From: an uncultured Olsenella sp.
GTDB lineage: Bacteria > Actinomycetota > Coriobacteriia > Coriobacteriales > Atopobiaceae
DNA: 20,346 nucleotides
NCBI GenBank assembly: GCA_959598545.1
Contig: CAUGFC010000020.1
Span: forward strand, 1-20,346
Direction: 5' to 3'
This document shows positions 1 to 7,608 of this stretch, piece by piece. The notes below the pieces were generated by a model. It was given only the letters and a program-made list of their open reading frames with translations. It had not been told where the DNA came from and did not search any database. How positions within the stretch are numbered: the stretch's first letter is position 1; each line of letters begins with the position of its first letter. Made by a program: the position numbers and the translations under genes.

Positions 1-633
1 GGGAGCCCCATGGACTGGTTCGCCCCTCCCCTGCAGGACGTCTGGCGCTGCAGCATCTCCTGGACGTTTCTCTTCGTCGCGGGTTGCATGTGCCCCCTGT
101 CGCGCAACAACCTGCGTCGCGCGGCCCAGTACGGCCTCGTCGCGCTCGCCATATGGGTCGTTACCTCGGTCGCCTCCGTGGACACACCCATATCCTTCGG
201 CATCATCTACTGCATGGCCGCCTGCACGCTCGTTGCCTGGGCGCTCGGGCGTGTCGGCCTTATGCCCCGGGGGCCTGTCGCCGCCCTCGTCCTTCTCTTT
301 GCGTTCCTGGCGCTTCAGGGGATCTCGGACGGGGTCGTGAGCTTCGGCGCTTTCTCCGTCGAGCTCCCCGGGGAGCTGTACGCGACGCCCTGGCTGTCAT
401 GGCTCGGCCTGCCCGACGCGAGCTTCTCCTCGGGCGACTACTATCCCCTGCTCCCCTACCTCGCCCTGTATCTCTGCGGCGCCGCGATGGGCGCCTGGTG
501 GTCGGAGCGCGGCTACCCGGAATGGGTAAGGCGGGCCAACATCGCGCCCCTGAACTTCGTCGGACGCCACGCGCTGGCCGTCTACGTGATCCACCAGCCG
601 GTCCTTCTCGCCCTCTGCGCCCTCGTGGGCTAG
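1..633 (+). CDS. Heparan-alpha-glucosaminide N-acetyltransferase-like membrane protein (HGSNAT_cat/DUF1624), 3' part
   Basis: Partial gene: the reading frame is open at base 1, and the family normally has an N-terminal segment before the first residues seen here, so the ATG at 10 is probably an internal Met. About 210 residues remain. Several hydrophobic stretches alternate with short loops, as in a polytopic membrane acyltransferase. Family-like signatures are the early WRCSISWTFLFVAG segment, a FGIIYCMA stretch, a DYYPLLPYLALYLCG segment, and the C-terminal GRHALAVYVIHQPVLL that ends bacterial DUF1624 proteins. Members are thought to move acyl groups across the membrane onto sugars, but the bacterial substrate is usually unknown and I cannot infer it. 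It is the only plus-strand gene. It converges on hflX, and the two stop codons share the bases CTAG at 630-633, leaving no intergenic space for a terminator. Confidence 0.8.
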   Translation, partial: GSPMDWFAPPLQDVWRCSISWTFLFVAGCMCPLSRNNLRRAAQYGLVALAIWVVTSVASVDTPISFGIIYCMAACTLVAWALGRVGLMPRGPVAALVLLFAFLALQGISDGVVSFGAFSVELPGELYATPWLSWLGLPDASFSSGDYYPLLPYLALYLCGAAMGAWWSERGYPEWVRRANIAPLNFVGRHALAVYVIHQPVLLALCALVG

Positions 634-1928
634 GCCTCCTCCTCGACGGAGTACGGGGCGAGCGTGGCGGCCATGCGGGCGTCGGCGCGGACGGTGGCGA
701 GGAGGCCCTCCTGCACGTAGCTCTCTCGAATGACCTGACAGCGCTCGTGGACCATCTTGAGCAGCAGGCCCTTGTCGTAGGGAACCAGCACCGTCATCGA
801 GACGCTGTCGGCGCTCGCCTCCTGCGCGATCCGGTAGAGCAGGCCGCGGACGCCCTCACCAGAGAACGCGGAGAGGAGCTGTGCGTCAGGATGGGCGACG
901 CGAACGTCGCGCAGCTCGTCGGCGTCGAGCAGGTCACACTTGTTCATGACCTCGACGCAGCGGATACGGTCGGCGCCGATCTCCTCGAGGACGGAGCGGA
1001 CCGCCGAGATCTCGAGCTCGCGATGAGGGTCCGAGGCGTCGACCACGAGCAGCACGAGGTCGGCGGCACGGACCTCGGCCAGGGTCGACTTGAACGACTC
1101 CACGAGCATCGTCGGCAGCTTCTGGATGAAGCCTACGGTGTCCGTGACGGTGATCTTGCGACCCTCCTCGAGGTCGAGGGCGCGCGTGGTCGGGTCGAGC
1201 GTCGCGAAGAGCTCGTCGCGCACGTAGACGCCGGCCCCGGTGAGGCGGTTGAGCAGCGTGGACTTTCCCGCGTTGGTGTAGCCGACGAGCGCCACGCGGT
1301 AGACGCCGGAGTCCCAGCGCGCCTTGCTCTGGACGCCGCGGCGCCTCTCGAGCCGCTCGAGCTCGCGTCGCAGCGTGGAGATGCGTGCGCGGACGAGTCG
1401 ACGGTCGACCTCGAGCTGGCTCTCGCCCTGGCCGAAGCGGCTTCCGATGCCGCCGCGCGTCTGCTCGCCGACGAGGTGGCTCCACATGCCGCGCAGGCGC
1501 GGCAGGACGTACTGGAGCTGCGCGAGCTGCACCTGGAGGCGTCCCTCGTGCGTCTTGGCGTGCACGCCGAAGATGTCGAGGATGAGGGCGGTACGGTCGA
1601 TGATCTTGACGGGCTCCCCCACCGCACGCTCGAGGTTCGCCTGCTGGGAGGGCGTGAGCTCGTCGTCGAAGATCACGACGTCGGCATTGAGGTTTCGCAC
1701 GTAGGAGCAGAGCTCCTCGACCTTGCCCTTCCCGATGAAGGTCTTGGGCACGGGAGCGTCGAGCCGCTGCGTCATGGTGAGGACGACCTCGGCCCCGTCG
1801 GTCTCGGCGAGACGTGCGAGCTCCGCGAGGGACTCCTCGCAGCTCCACTCGGAGCGTCCGAGGTCGACGCCGACGAGGATGGCCCGCTCCGGAACGGGGG
1901 CGGTGGAGAACGGCTCGAAGCGAGCCAT
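630..1928 (-). CDS. hflX: GTPase HflX
   Basis: Ribosome-associated GTPase of 432 residues, known in other bacteria to bind the 50S subunit and split stalled or hibernating ribosomes. The N-terminal HflX domain includes the glycine-rich FIGKGKVEEL segment (about 64-73). A middle segment (about 155-170) carries the GEQTRGGIGSRFGQGES signature and is followed by an Arg/Glu-rich coiled coil. The G domain has G1 GYTNAGKS (216-223), G3 DTVGF (263-267), G4 NKCD (329-332) and G5 near SAFSGEG (353-359). I chose the ATG at 1928 (MARFEPF) because it starts a normal-length HflX and lies 2 bp after the miaA stop; the frame stays open upstream but only across miaA. It is the last gene of the spoVS-miaB-miaA-hflX unit. 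In Firmicutes hfq often lies between miaA and hflX, and it is absent here. Confidence 0.96.
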   Translation of the reverse strand: MARFEPFSTAPVPERAILVGVDLGRSEWSCEESLAELARLAETDGAEVVLTMTQRLDAPVPKTFIGKGKVEELCSYVRNLNADVVIFDDELTPSQQANLERAVGEPVKIIDRTALILDIFGVHAKTHEGRLQVQLAQLQYVLPRLRGMWSHLVGEQTRGGIGSRFGQGESQLEVDRRLVRARISTLRRELERLERRRGVQSKARWDSGVYRVALVGYTNAGKSTLLNRLTGAGVYVRDELFATLDPTTRALDLEEGRKITVTDTVGFIQKLPTMLVESFKSTLAEVRAADLVLLVVDASDPHRELEISAVRSVLEEIGADRIRCVEVMNKCDLLDADELRDVRVAHPDAQLLSAFSGEGVRGLLYRIAQEASADSVSMTVLVPYDKGLLLKMVHERCQVIRESYVQEGLLATVRADARMAATLAPYSVEEEA

Positions 1929-1930
1929 AT

Positions 1931-2863
1931 CTAGCCCTCCTCCCGATCGAGGTCGGAGACGATGCGCTCGCAGGCATCCTCGAGGCTGACCTCGCCCATC
2001 TCGAGCCATCTGACGCGCCCGTCGTGGCGAAACCAGGAGAGCTGGCGCTTGGCATAGCGCCGCGTGCGACGCTTGACGAGCTCGACGGCCTCCTCGAGCT
2101 CGACGCGACCGGAGAGCGCCTCGAGGATCTCCTTGTAGCCGATCGCCTGTCCGGCGGTGACGTCCGCGGTGAGCCCCCGGCCGACGAGGGCGCGCACCTC
2201 CTCCACGAGGCCCGCCTCGACCATCTGGTCCACGCGGGCGTCGATGCGGGCGTAAAGGTCCTCTCGGGGCCACGAGAGGCCCCATATGCGGGCAGGGTAG
2301 TGGGCGGCGCGCTCATGGAGGCCCTCGTGGTGGCGGGCGTAGGAGACGCCCTCGTCGGACATCTCGAGCGCGCGCACGACGCGCCTGACATTGTTGGGGT
2401 GGACGAGCGCGGCGCTCTCGGGGTCGCGCTCGGCGAGAAGGGCGTGCAGGGCGTCGGCCCCCTGCTCCGCGGCGATGCGCTCGTATCGCTCGCGGGCGCC
2501 GCCGTCCTTCTCGCCGGCGGGGAACGTCATCTCGTCGATCACGGCGTTGAGGTAGAGACCGGTGCCGCCGCAGAGCACCGGCGTGAGCCCCTCGGCGAGG
2601 AGCGTGTCGACGCAGGAGCGGGCGTCGGTCTGGAAGCGCTGGACGGAGTAGTCCTCGTCGGGGTCGACGACGTCGACCATCAGGAGCGGGCAGCGACGCT
2701 CGTCGAGGGGCGTCTTGGCGGTTCCGACGTCCATGCCCCGATACACCTGCATGGCGTCGACGGAGACGACGGAGCTCCCCAGGCGCGTCGCGACGAGCTC
2801 GGCGAGCGCGCTCTTGCCGGACGCCGTGGGGCCCACGACGCAGACGACGGGAAGCCCGCTCAC
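1931..2863 (-). CDS. miaA: tRNA dimethylallyltransferase MiaA
   Basis: Adds a dimethylallyl group to N6 of A37 in tRNAs that read UNN codons, the step before MiaB methylthiolation. The protein has 310 residues, normal for the family. It opens with P-loop GPTASGKS (11-18), then a SVDAMQVYRGMDVGTAK segment that matches the conserved substrate-binding DSxQVYRxxDIGTAK motif. Further on come the DVVDPDEDYS, LCGGTGLYLNAVI and GQAIGYKEI motifs, and an Arg-rich stretch before ALSWF-like residues (RRTRRYAKRQLSWFRHD) that is typical of the C-terminal region. The start is GTG at 2863. It overlaps the miaB TGA in a GTGA tetranucleotide, which indicates translational coupling with miaB. The two enzymes act one after the other on the same tRNA base. 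Confidence 0.97.
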   Translation of the reverse strand: MSGLPVVCVVGPTASGKSALAELVATRLGSSVVSVDAMQVYRGMDVGTAKTPLDERRCPLLMVDVVDPDEDYSVQRFQTDARSCVDTLLAEGLTPVLCGGTGLYLNAVIDEMTFPAGEKDGGARERYERIAAEQGADALHALLAERDPESAALVHPNNVRRVVRALEMSDEGVSYARHHEGLHERAAHYPARIWGLSWPREDLYARIDARVDQMVEAGLVEEVRALVGRGLTADVTAGQAIGYKEILEALSGRVELEEAVELVKRRTRRYAKRQLSWFRHDGRVRWLEMGEVSLEDACERIVSDLDREEG

Positions 2864-4227
2864 CGAGGCTCGCCCTCCACGCTTCCGCGGAGGTACCAGG
2901 TCCTTGCCTCCTCGACGCGGACGTCGACGATGCGACCGACCAGGTCCTCGGGCGCATGGCCCTCGGGGAGCGAGAAGTGCACGGTGCGGTTCTTCTCGCT
3001 GTGGCCGACGAGCACGCCCCCGTCCTTCTTGGAGCTGCCCTCGACGAGCACGCTCACGAGCTGGTGGAGATCCGACTGGTTGGCGTCGTGCGCCTGCTGG
3101 GCGACGAGCTCCGCAAGTCGGTCGAAGCGCTCCTGGATGACCTCGCGCGGCGTGTCGTCGGCCATCTCGGCGGCGGGCGTGCCGGGACGCGGGGAGTAGA
3201 TGAAGGTGAAGGCCGAGGAGAAGCCGGCCTCGCGGACGAGCGAGAGGGTGTCCTCGAAGTCCTCCTCGGTCTCGCCCGGGAAGCCGACGATGATGTCGGT
3301 GGAGAGGGCGAGGTCGGGCATGGCTGCGCGCAGGCGGCCGACGAGCTCGAGGTACCCCTCGCGCGTGTACCTGCGGTTCATGGCCTTGAGCACGCGCGTC
3401 GAGCCGCTCTGGACGGCGAGGTGCAGGTGCGGCATCACCGCAGGGGTCTCCGCCATGGCACGGATGACCTCGTCGTCGAGGTCCTTGGGGTTGGAGGAGG
3501 TGAAGCGGATGCGCTCGACGCCGGTTGCGGCGACGCGACGCAGGAGCTCGGCGAACCTCGGCTCGCCGTAGATGTTGCGCCCGTAGGAGTTCACGTTCTG
3601 GCCGAGCAGGGTGACCTCGCGCACGCCGTCCGAGACGAGCTGCCCCACCTCGGCGACGATGCCCTCCATGGTGCGGCTCTTCTCACGTCCGCGGACGTAG
3701 GGGACGATGCAGTAGGTGCAGAAGTTGTTGCAGCCCGTCATGATGGGAACCCACGCGTGGAAGCGCTGGGCGCGATGGCTGGGGAGGTCGGTCGAGAAGG
3801 GGCGGTCCTCCTCGACCGTGTCGACGGCAACGCGCGACCCGTCACCGACGAACGCGTCCGCGAGCAGCGTCGGCAGGCTGGCCAGTGCGCTCGTGCCGAA
3901 CACGACGTCGGCGCAGGCGACATTCTCGCGGATCTTCTCGCCGTCTCGCTGGGCGATGCAGCCGCCGATGGCGACGACGCGACGCCCCGAGGGGGGCAGC
4001 GGGGCGCTCACCATGGCCGACGCCTGTCCGTAGAGGTGCTGGTCCGCCTTCTCGCGCACGCAGCACGTCATGAAGACGACGATGTCGGCCTGGTCGGGGT
4101 CGTCCACGCAGACGCACCCGCACTCGTCGAGCACGCCGGCGACGCGCTCGGAGTCATGCAGGTTCATCTGGCAGCCGAAGGTCTTTACGTAGTACGTCTT
4201 TCCGACGAGCTCGACGGGATGCTCCAT
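2860..4227 (-). CDS. miaB: tRNA-2-methylthio-N6-dimethylallyladenosine synthase MiaB
   Basis: Radical-SAM methylthiotransferase that converts i6A37 of tRNA to ms2i6A37. It has 455 residues. The N-terminal UPF0004 domain carries the three auxiliary-cluster cysteines: C19 (TFGCQMN), C55 (MTCCVREK) and C90 (GGCIAQRDG). The radical-SAM cluster is C166, C170 and C173 in GCNNFCTYCIVPYVRGRE. A C-terminal TRAM domain covers roughly the last 70 residues. The VKTFGCQMN and CIVPYVRGRE forms and the absence of a RimO-type Y-x-QPEG segment separate it from its paralogue RimO at 10735-12057. I chose the ATG at 4227 because it gives the standard N-terminus and overlaps the spoVS TGA by one base (TGATG). The open frame upstream is only the shadow of spoVS. 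It is second in the spoVS-miaB-miaA-hflX unit. Confidence 0.97.
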   Translation of the reverse strand: MEHPVELVGKTYYVKTFGCQMNLHDSERVAGVLDECGCVCVDDPDQADIVVFMTCCVREKADQHLYGQASAMVSAPLPPSGRRVVAIGGCIAQRDGEKIRENVACADVVFGTSALASLPTLLADAFVGDGSRVAVDTVEEDRPFSTDLPSHRAQRFHAWVPIMTGCNNFCTYCIVPYVRGREKSRTMEGIVAEVGQLVSDGVREVTLLGQNVNSYGRNIYGEPRFAELLRRVAATGVERIRFTSSNPKDLDDEVIRAMAETPAVMPHLHLAVQSGSTRVLKAMNRRYTREGYLELVGRLRAAMPDLALSTDIIVGFPGETEEDFEDTLSLVREAGFSSAFTFIYSPRPGTPAAEMADDTPREVIQERFDRLAELVAQQAHDANQSDLHQLVSVLVEGSSKKDGGVLVGHSEKNRTVHFSLPEGHAPEDLVGRIVDVRVEEARTWYLRGSVEGEPR

Positions 4228-4535
4228 CAGGCCTCGACCGCCTCGACGCCCGCGGGGGTGGCAGGGGCGGTGATGCGGTGCACGTAGACGGCGATGCGGA
4301 TGGCCGTCCGACTCTCGCCGCCGATCTCGACGTCGGAGAAGGTCGGGGCGCAGGAGATGTCGATGCCGGTGGGGATGAGGAAGCCGCGCGCGATCGCGAT
4401 CGCCTTTATGGCCTGGTTGACCGCGCCCGCGCCGACGCACTGGATGTTGACGGGGAGGCCGTCCTTGACGAGCCCGGCGATCGCGCCGGCGACCGACGCC
4501 GGCGAGGACTTGCTCGAGACCTTCAGATAGTCCAT
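4227..4535 (-). CDS. spoVS: Stage V sporulation protein S homologue (SpoVS)
   Basis: Small SpoVS-family protein of 102 residues, with an Alba-like nucleic-acid-binding fold known from structures of homologues. Recognisable segments are LKVSSKSSPASVAGAIAGL (4-22), GAGAVNQAIKAIAIARGFL (36-54) and the end ESRTAIRIAVYV. The core matches the 86-residue Bacillus protein well. The extra residues form a short Ala/Pro/Val/Glu-rich C-terminal tail. The ATG at 4535 has a good AGGAG at 4543-4547, 7 bp upstream. SpoVS affects sporulation in Bacillus, but homologues occur in many non-sporulating bacteria, where the role is unclear. Its location between rny and miaB, as in Firmicutes, hints at RNA-related work; that is inference. 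It is first in its unit and has its own predicted promoter at 4594-4622. Confidence 0.95.
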   Translation of the reverse strand: MDYLKVSSKSSPASVAGAIAGLVKDGLPVNIQCVGAGAVNQAIKAIAIARGFLIPTGIDISCAPTFSDVEIGGESRTAIRIAVYVHRITAPATPAGVEAVEA

Positions 4536-4593
4536 GTGTAAACTCCTGTTGCGTTGCTGCGACGTTCGTGCTCCGTTGTTGGTCTTTCGTTCG

Positions 4594-4622
4594 ATTCTAG
4601 AGGTTGTCAACCGTGCTGAGAA
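4594..4622 (-). promoter_or_regulatory. Predicted sigma-A promoter of spoVS-miaB-miaA-hflX with palindrome in the spacer
   Basis: On the minus strand a -35 element TTCTCA (4617-4622, 4/6 match) is separated by exactly 17 bp from a -10 element TAGAAT (4594-4599, 5/6 match). The spacer holds a perfect odd palindrome, GGTTGACAACC (4602-4612), which could be an operator. An alternative -35, TTGACA, lies inside the palindrome but has no convincing -10 at 16-18 bp. The position, between the stop of the upstream ATPase gene at 4634 and the spoVS start at 4535, fits an internal promoter. It has not been tested experimentally. Confidence 0.55.
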
Positions 4623-4633
4623 GTGCGGAGCCG

Positions 4634-5722
4634 CTAGTCGGAGGGCCTGAGGTCGAAGGTCACGGTCAGGCGGCTGCCCGTGACGCGGACGCGTGGCTCG
4701 CCGGCAAGCGAGAGGTAGTACCGGTCCGCGAGAAGGCCGAAGTCGCGCTCCATAACGCGCGAGAACTCGTCGACGTCGGCGGGCGCGAGCCTGAGGCCGC
4801 GACGGTCGCGCGCGAGGTCGACCTCGCGGGTCGTGGTGGCGCCGGGGCCCGCGGACGAGCGCGTCAGCCGAGCGAGGACGCTTCTGACCGGGGGAATCTG
4901 ACCGGAGACGATCCTGTGGGCCGTGCGCTCGGACATCTCGAGGCCGAGCGCCGTCGCCTGCTCGCGGAGCTCGCGAGCGTCAGAGGCCGCGCGCAGGCGC
5001 TCCACCACGGGCAGCTCGTCGAGGGAGTCCAGGAAGAGCAGGTCTGCACCCTCGACGGTCTGCCGTGCGCGGGCGCGTGCCGTGGCAGCGACCTCGGCAG
5101 GCGAGCCGAGGTAGACCTCGCAGGTCCCGCGTTCCTCGAGCGCGAACTCGCAGCAGGTCCGCACGATGTTGTGCGGTCCGCGCACGCACGTCTCGTTGCC
5201 CTCCTCGTCCACCCCGAGGGCAGGCCAGCTCGACTGGTCCGCGCGCTCCGGGAGGACCGTGGCGTCGGTGACCACGCGAAGGGCGGACCCCTTGCCGGGG
5301 GCCGAGGACATGACCTCGGCCGAGACGGCGTTCTCGCGGATGGAGAAGAGCGCCATGCCGCGCCCGTGGACGCCCCATCGGTCCATGTGGACCGACTCGA
5401 GCTTCGAGGTGACGCGCGCCTCGAAGACGCGGTCGTGCATGTCCTCGGGGATACCGGAGCCGTCGTCGAGCACGCAGGTGGTGCGGCGGTCCCCCTCACG
5501 GGAGGTGGCGACGTAGATGTGTCGGGCACCGGCGTCGCGGGCGTTGCGGAGCATCTCGATCAGTGCGTCCTCGACGCACCTGACGTCATGCTTGGCCTGA
5601 CGACGCTCGGCCTCGGCGACGCGGAGCCTGACAAAGCCCTCGCCGAGGCTCTCCTCGACGCGAAGGGCGCGGTCCCCACCCATGGTGGAGACGAAGCCCG
5701 CGAGGTCTGAGGCGCCGGACAT
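4634..5722 (-). CDS. GHKL-superfamily ATPase with MutL-like nucleotide-binding motifs, function unknown
   Basis: I do not recognise this gene as a named family. It encodes 362 residues. The N-terminal half is a clear GHKL (Bergerat-fold) ATP-binding domain: N-box E56-L-R-N60-A-R-D63-AGA in the spacing ExxxNxxDA, G1 box DDGSGIP (86-92), VTSK (104-107), and a G2 segment GVHGRGMALFSI (117-128). The ExxxNxxDAGA, TSK and RGxALxSI combination resembles MutL much more than histidine kinases, and no His-phosphotransfer region is visible. GKGSALRV (143-150) may be the last ATP-lid strand. Around 253-275 a stretch containing SERTAHRIVSG could be a helix-turn-helix; this is weak. No membrane segment or signal peptide is seen. 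I preferred the ATG at 5722 (MSGASDL), 4 bp after the rny stop, over a GTG at 5749 inside rny. It is probably cotranscribed with rny. In Firmicutes ymdB occupies this position. Confidence 0.8.
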   Translation of the reverse strand: MSGASDLAGFVSTMGGDRALRVEESLGEGFVRLRVAEAERRQAKHDVRCVEDALIEMLRNARDAGARHIYVATSREGDRRTTCVLDDGSGIPEDMHDRVFEARVTSKLESVHMDRWGVHGRGMALFSIRENAVSAEVMSSAPGKGSALRVVTDATVLPERADQSSWPALGVDEEGNETCVRGPHNIVRTCCEFALEERGTCEVYLGSPAEVAATARARARQTVEGADLLFLDSLDELPVVERLRAASDARELREQATALGLEMSERTAHRIVSGQIPPVRSVLARLTRSSAGPGATTTREVDLARDRRGLRLAPADVDEFSRVMERDFGLLADRYYLSLAGEPRVRVTGSRLTVTFDLRPSD

Positions 5723-5726
5723 GGTC

Positions 5727-7289
5727 CTACTTGGCGACGTCGACGGCACGGGACTCGCGAATCACGACGACGCGCACCTGACCGGGGTACTCCATCTCGT
5801 CCTCGATCTGCTTGGCGATGTCGTGCGCGAGCACGGTCGCCTGGGCGTCGGAGATCTTCTCGGGCTCGACCATGACGTGGAGCTCGCGACCGGCCTGCAT
5901 GGCATAGGTGCGCTCGACGCCCTCGTGGGCGTTGGAGATCTCCTCGAGCTTCTCGAGGCGCTTGATGTAGTTCTCGGCGGACTCGCGGCGGGCGCCGGGG
6001 CGCGCGGCGGAGATGGCGTCGGCGGCCATGACGAGGACGTCGAGGACGGTGTCGGGGTCGACGTCGGCGTGGTGGGCCTCGATGGCGTGAACGATCTCGG
6101 GACGCTCGCCGTGACGGCGGGCGAGGTCGGCGCCGATGACGGCGTGCGGGCCCTCGACCTCGTGGTCGATGGCCTTGCCGAGGTCGTGGAGAAGGCCGGC
6201 GCGCTTGGCGGGCGCCTCGTCGAGGCCGAGCTCAGAGGCCATGATGCCGCAGAGAGCGGAGACCTGGATGGAGTGCTGGAGGACGTTCTGGCCGAACGAG
6301 GTGCGATAGCGCAGGGCGCCGAGCGTCTTCACGAGCTCCGGGTGCAGGTCGTGGATGCCGGCGTCGAACGCGGCCTGCTCGCCCGCCTCGCGCACGCGCT
6401 CGGCGACGAGGGCCTCGGCCTTCTTGTAGAGCTCCTCGATGCGGGCGGGGTGGATGCGACCGTCGGCGATGAGGTTCTCGAGGGCGACGCGCGCGGTCTC
6501 TCGGCGGACGGGGTCGAAGCTCGAGAGGACGACGGTCTCGGGCGTGTCGTCGATGACGAGCGAGACGCCGGAGACCTGCTCGAAGGTGCGGATGTTGCGC
6601 CCCTCGCGGCCGATGATGCGGCCCTTGAGGTCGTCGGAGGGGATGTGAACCGAGGTGACCGTGATCTCGCCGGCCTGGTCGGCGGCGCAGCGCTGGATGG
6701 CGGTTGAGATGATCTCACGCGCGGTCTTGTCGGCCTGCGCGCGGACGCGCTGCTCGGACTCCCTCAGGATCTGGGCCTCCTCGCGCACGGACTCGGAGCG
6801 GACGCGGGCGAGCAGCTCGTCGTGGGCCTCGTCGGAGGAGAGCCCGGCGATGCGCTCGAGCTCGGCGCTCTGACGGTCGAAGAGCTCGTCGAGGTCGCTC
6901 TTGCGGCGGTCGAGCTGGCCCTGGAGGCTGGAAAGCTGGTGCTCGCGACGGTCGAGGGCGTCGTTGCGGTGGTCGAGGGACTCCTCGCGCTGCATGATGC
7001 GGTTCTCGAGGGACTGGAGCTCGCTCTTGCGCTTCTTCTCCTCGGCCTCGGAGGTCTGCTTGAGCGCGAGGATCTCCTCCTTGGCCTCGAGGACGGCCTC
7101 CTTCTTGGCGTTCTCGGCCTGGCGCGCGGCCTCCTGGGCGATGCGCTCGGCCTCGGACTGGGCGGAGGCAAGGCGCGCCTCGGCGTCCTTGAGCTTGGAG
7201 CCGCTCTTGCCGGCTAGGATGAAATAGACGAGTGCGGCGCCGACGACGAGGCAAACCGCCCCGACGACGATGGTGATTGGGTCTGTCAT
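5727..7289 (-). CDS. rny: Ribonuclease Y
   Basis: Membrane-anchored endoribonuclease that starts mRNA decay in many Gram-positive bacteria. It has 520 residues, the usual length. An N-terminal transmembrane helix (about 6-26) is followed by a long charged coiled coil (about 30-200, rich in Glu, Lys, Arg, Ala). A KH domain (about 213-275) carries GRIIGREGRNIR (223-234). The HD domain (about 335-430) has H339 (QHS) and the metal-binding pair H368-D369 in LLHDLGKA. The ATG at 7289 has GAGGAG at 7295-7300. The predicted promoter at 7474-7503 gives an untranslated leader of roughly 180 nt. The ATPase gene follows after 4 bp. Together with RNase J and PNPase in the same window, this supplies the core of a Bacillus-type RNA degradation machinery. 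Confidence 0.98.
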   Translation of the reverse strand: MTDPITIVVGAVCLVVGAALVYFILAGKSGSKLKDAEARLASAQSEAERIAQEAARQAENAKKEAVLEAKEEILALKQTSEAEEKKRKSELQSLENRIMQREESLDHRNDALDRREHQLSSLQGQLDRRKSDLDELFDRQSAELERIAGLSSDEAHDELLARVRSESVREEAQILRESEQRVRAQADKTAREIISTAIQRCAADQAGEITVTSVHIPSDDLKGRIIGREGRNIRTFEQVSGVSLVIDDTPETVVLSSFDPVRRETARVALENLIADGRIHPARIEELYKKAEALVAERVREAGEQAAFDAGIHDLHPELVKTLGALRYRTSFGQNVLQHSIQVSALCGIMASELGLDEAPAKRAGLLHDLGKAIDHEVEGPHAVIGADLARRHGERPEIVHAIEAHHADVDPDTVLDVLVMAADAISAARPGARRESAENYIKRLEKLEEISNAHEGVERTYAMQAGRELHVMVEPEKISDAQATVLAHDIAKQIEDEMEYPGQVRVVVIRESRAVDVAK

Positions 7290-7608
7290 GTCTGCTCCTC
7301 AGGTTCAGTTCATCAGTGGGTTCAGGAGACCGTGCGCGAACGCGACGGAACCCGCCGTGGAGGTGCAGTCTGACGCTTGCCGCATGAGCGGCTATGGCAG
7401 CTATCGTGACGTACAGAGAGACAAAATCGGCAGCTGGCAGACCAGCGAGAGAATGCGCTCCACGAGCAGTCCTATCCTAGCCCCGTTGTAAGGATTCTGT
7501 CAAATGCGCCGCAGGTAGGAGAGTGCCGTCGTCCCGGAGTCGACGGCATTCCCGGCTGACGGGCAAGACGCGTCTCGCTTTTGACGACCTTCCGCGCGCG
7601 GAGGGCCG
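7290..7608. other. recX-rny intergenic region: rny leader, promoter and a hairpin
   Basis: This 319-bp stretch has no convincing gene. From the rny side it holds the rny ribosome binding site (7295-7300), a leader of about 175 nt, and the predicted promoter (7474-7503). Nearer recX is an 8-bp perfect inverted repeat, TGCCGTCG at 7524-7531 and CGACGGCA at 7541-7548, with a 9-nt loop. It could end recA-recX transcription, but no T-run follows it on the minus strand, so it is not a standard intrinsic terminator. In the leader a small stem GCTGG/CCAGC (about 7433-7446) is visible. I recognise no known riboswitch or T-box. Confidence 0.5.
7474..7503 (-). promoter_or_regulatory. Predicted sigma-A promoter of rny
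   Basis: On the minus strand there is a perfect -35 TTGACA (7498-7503) and a -10 TAGGAT (7474-7479, 4/6 match), spaced 18 bp apart. It is the best promoter match in the gap between recX and rny. Transcription would start near 7467, leaving about 178 nt before the rny start codon. Confidence 0.55.

Noticed and set aside
84..1934. Long plus-strand open frame of 616 codons across hflX
   Set aside because: It is the high-GC shadow of hflX and the acyltransferase, composed of Arg/Ala/Gly-rich low-complexity sequence with no family motifs.
4634..5722. GHKL protein as a two-component histidine kinase
   Set aside because: No dimerisation/phosphoacceptor histidine region or sensor domain is visible, and the N-box and G2 motifs are of the MutL form.
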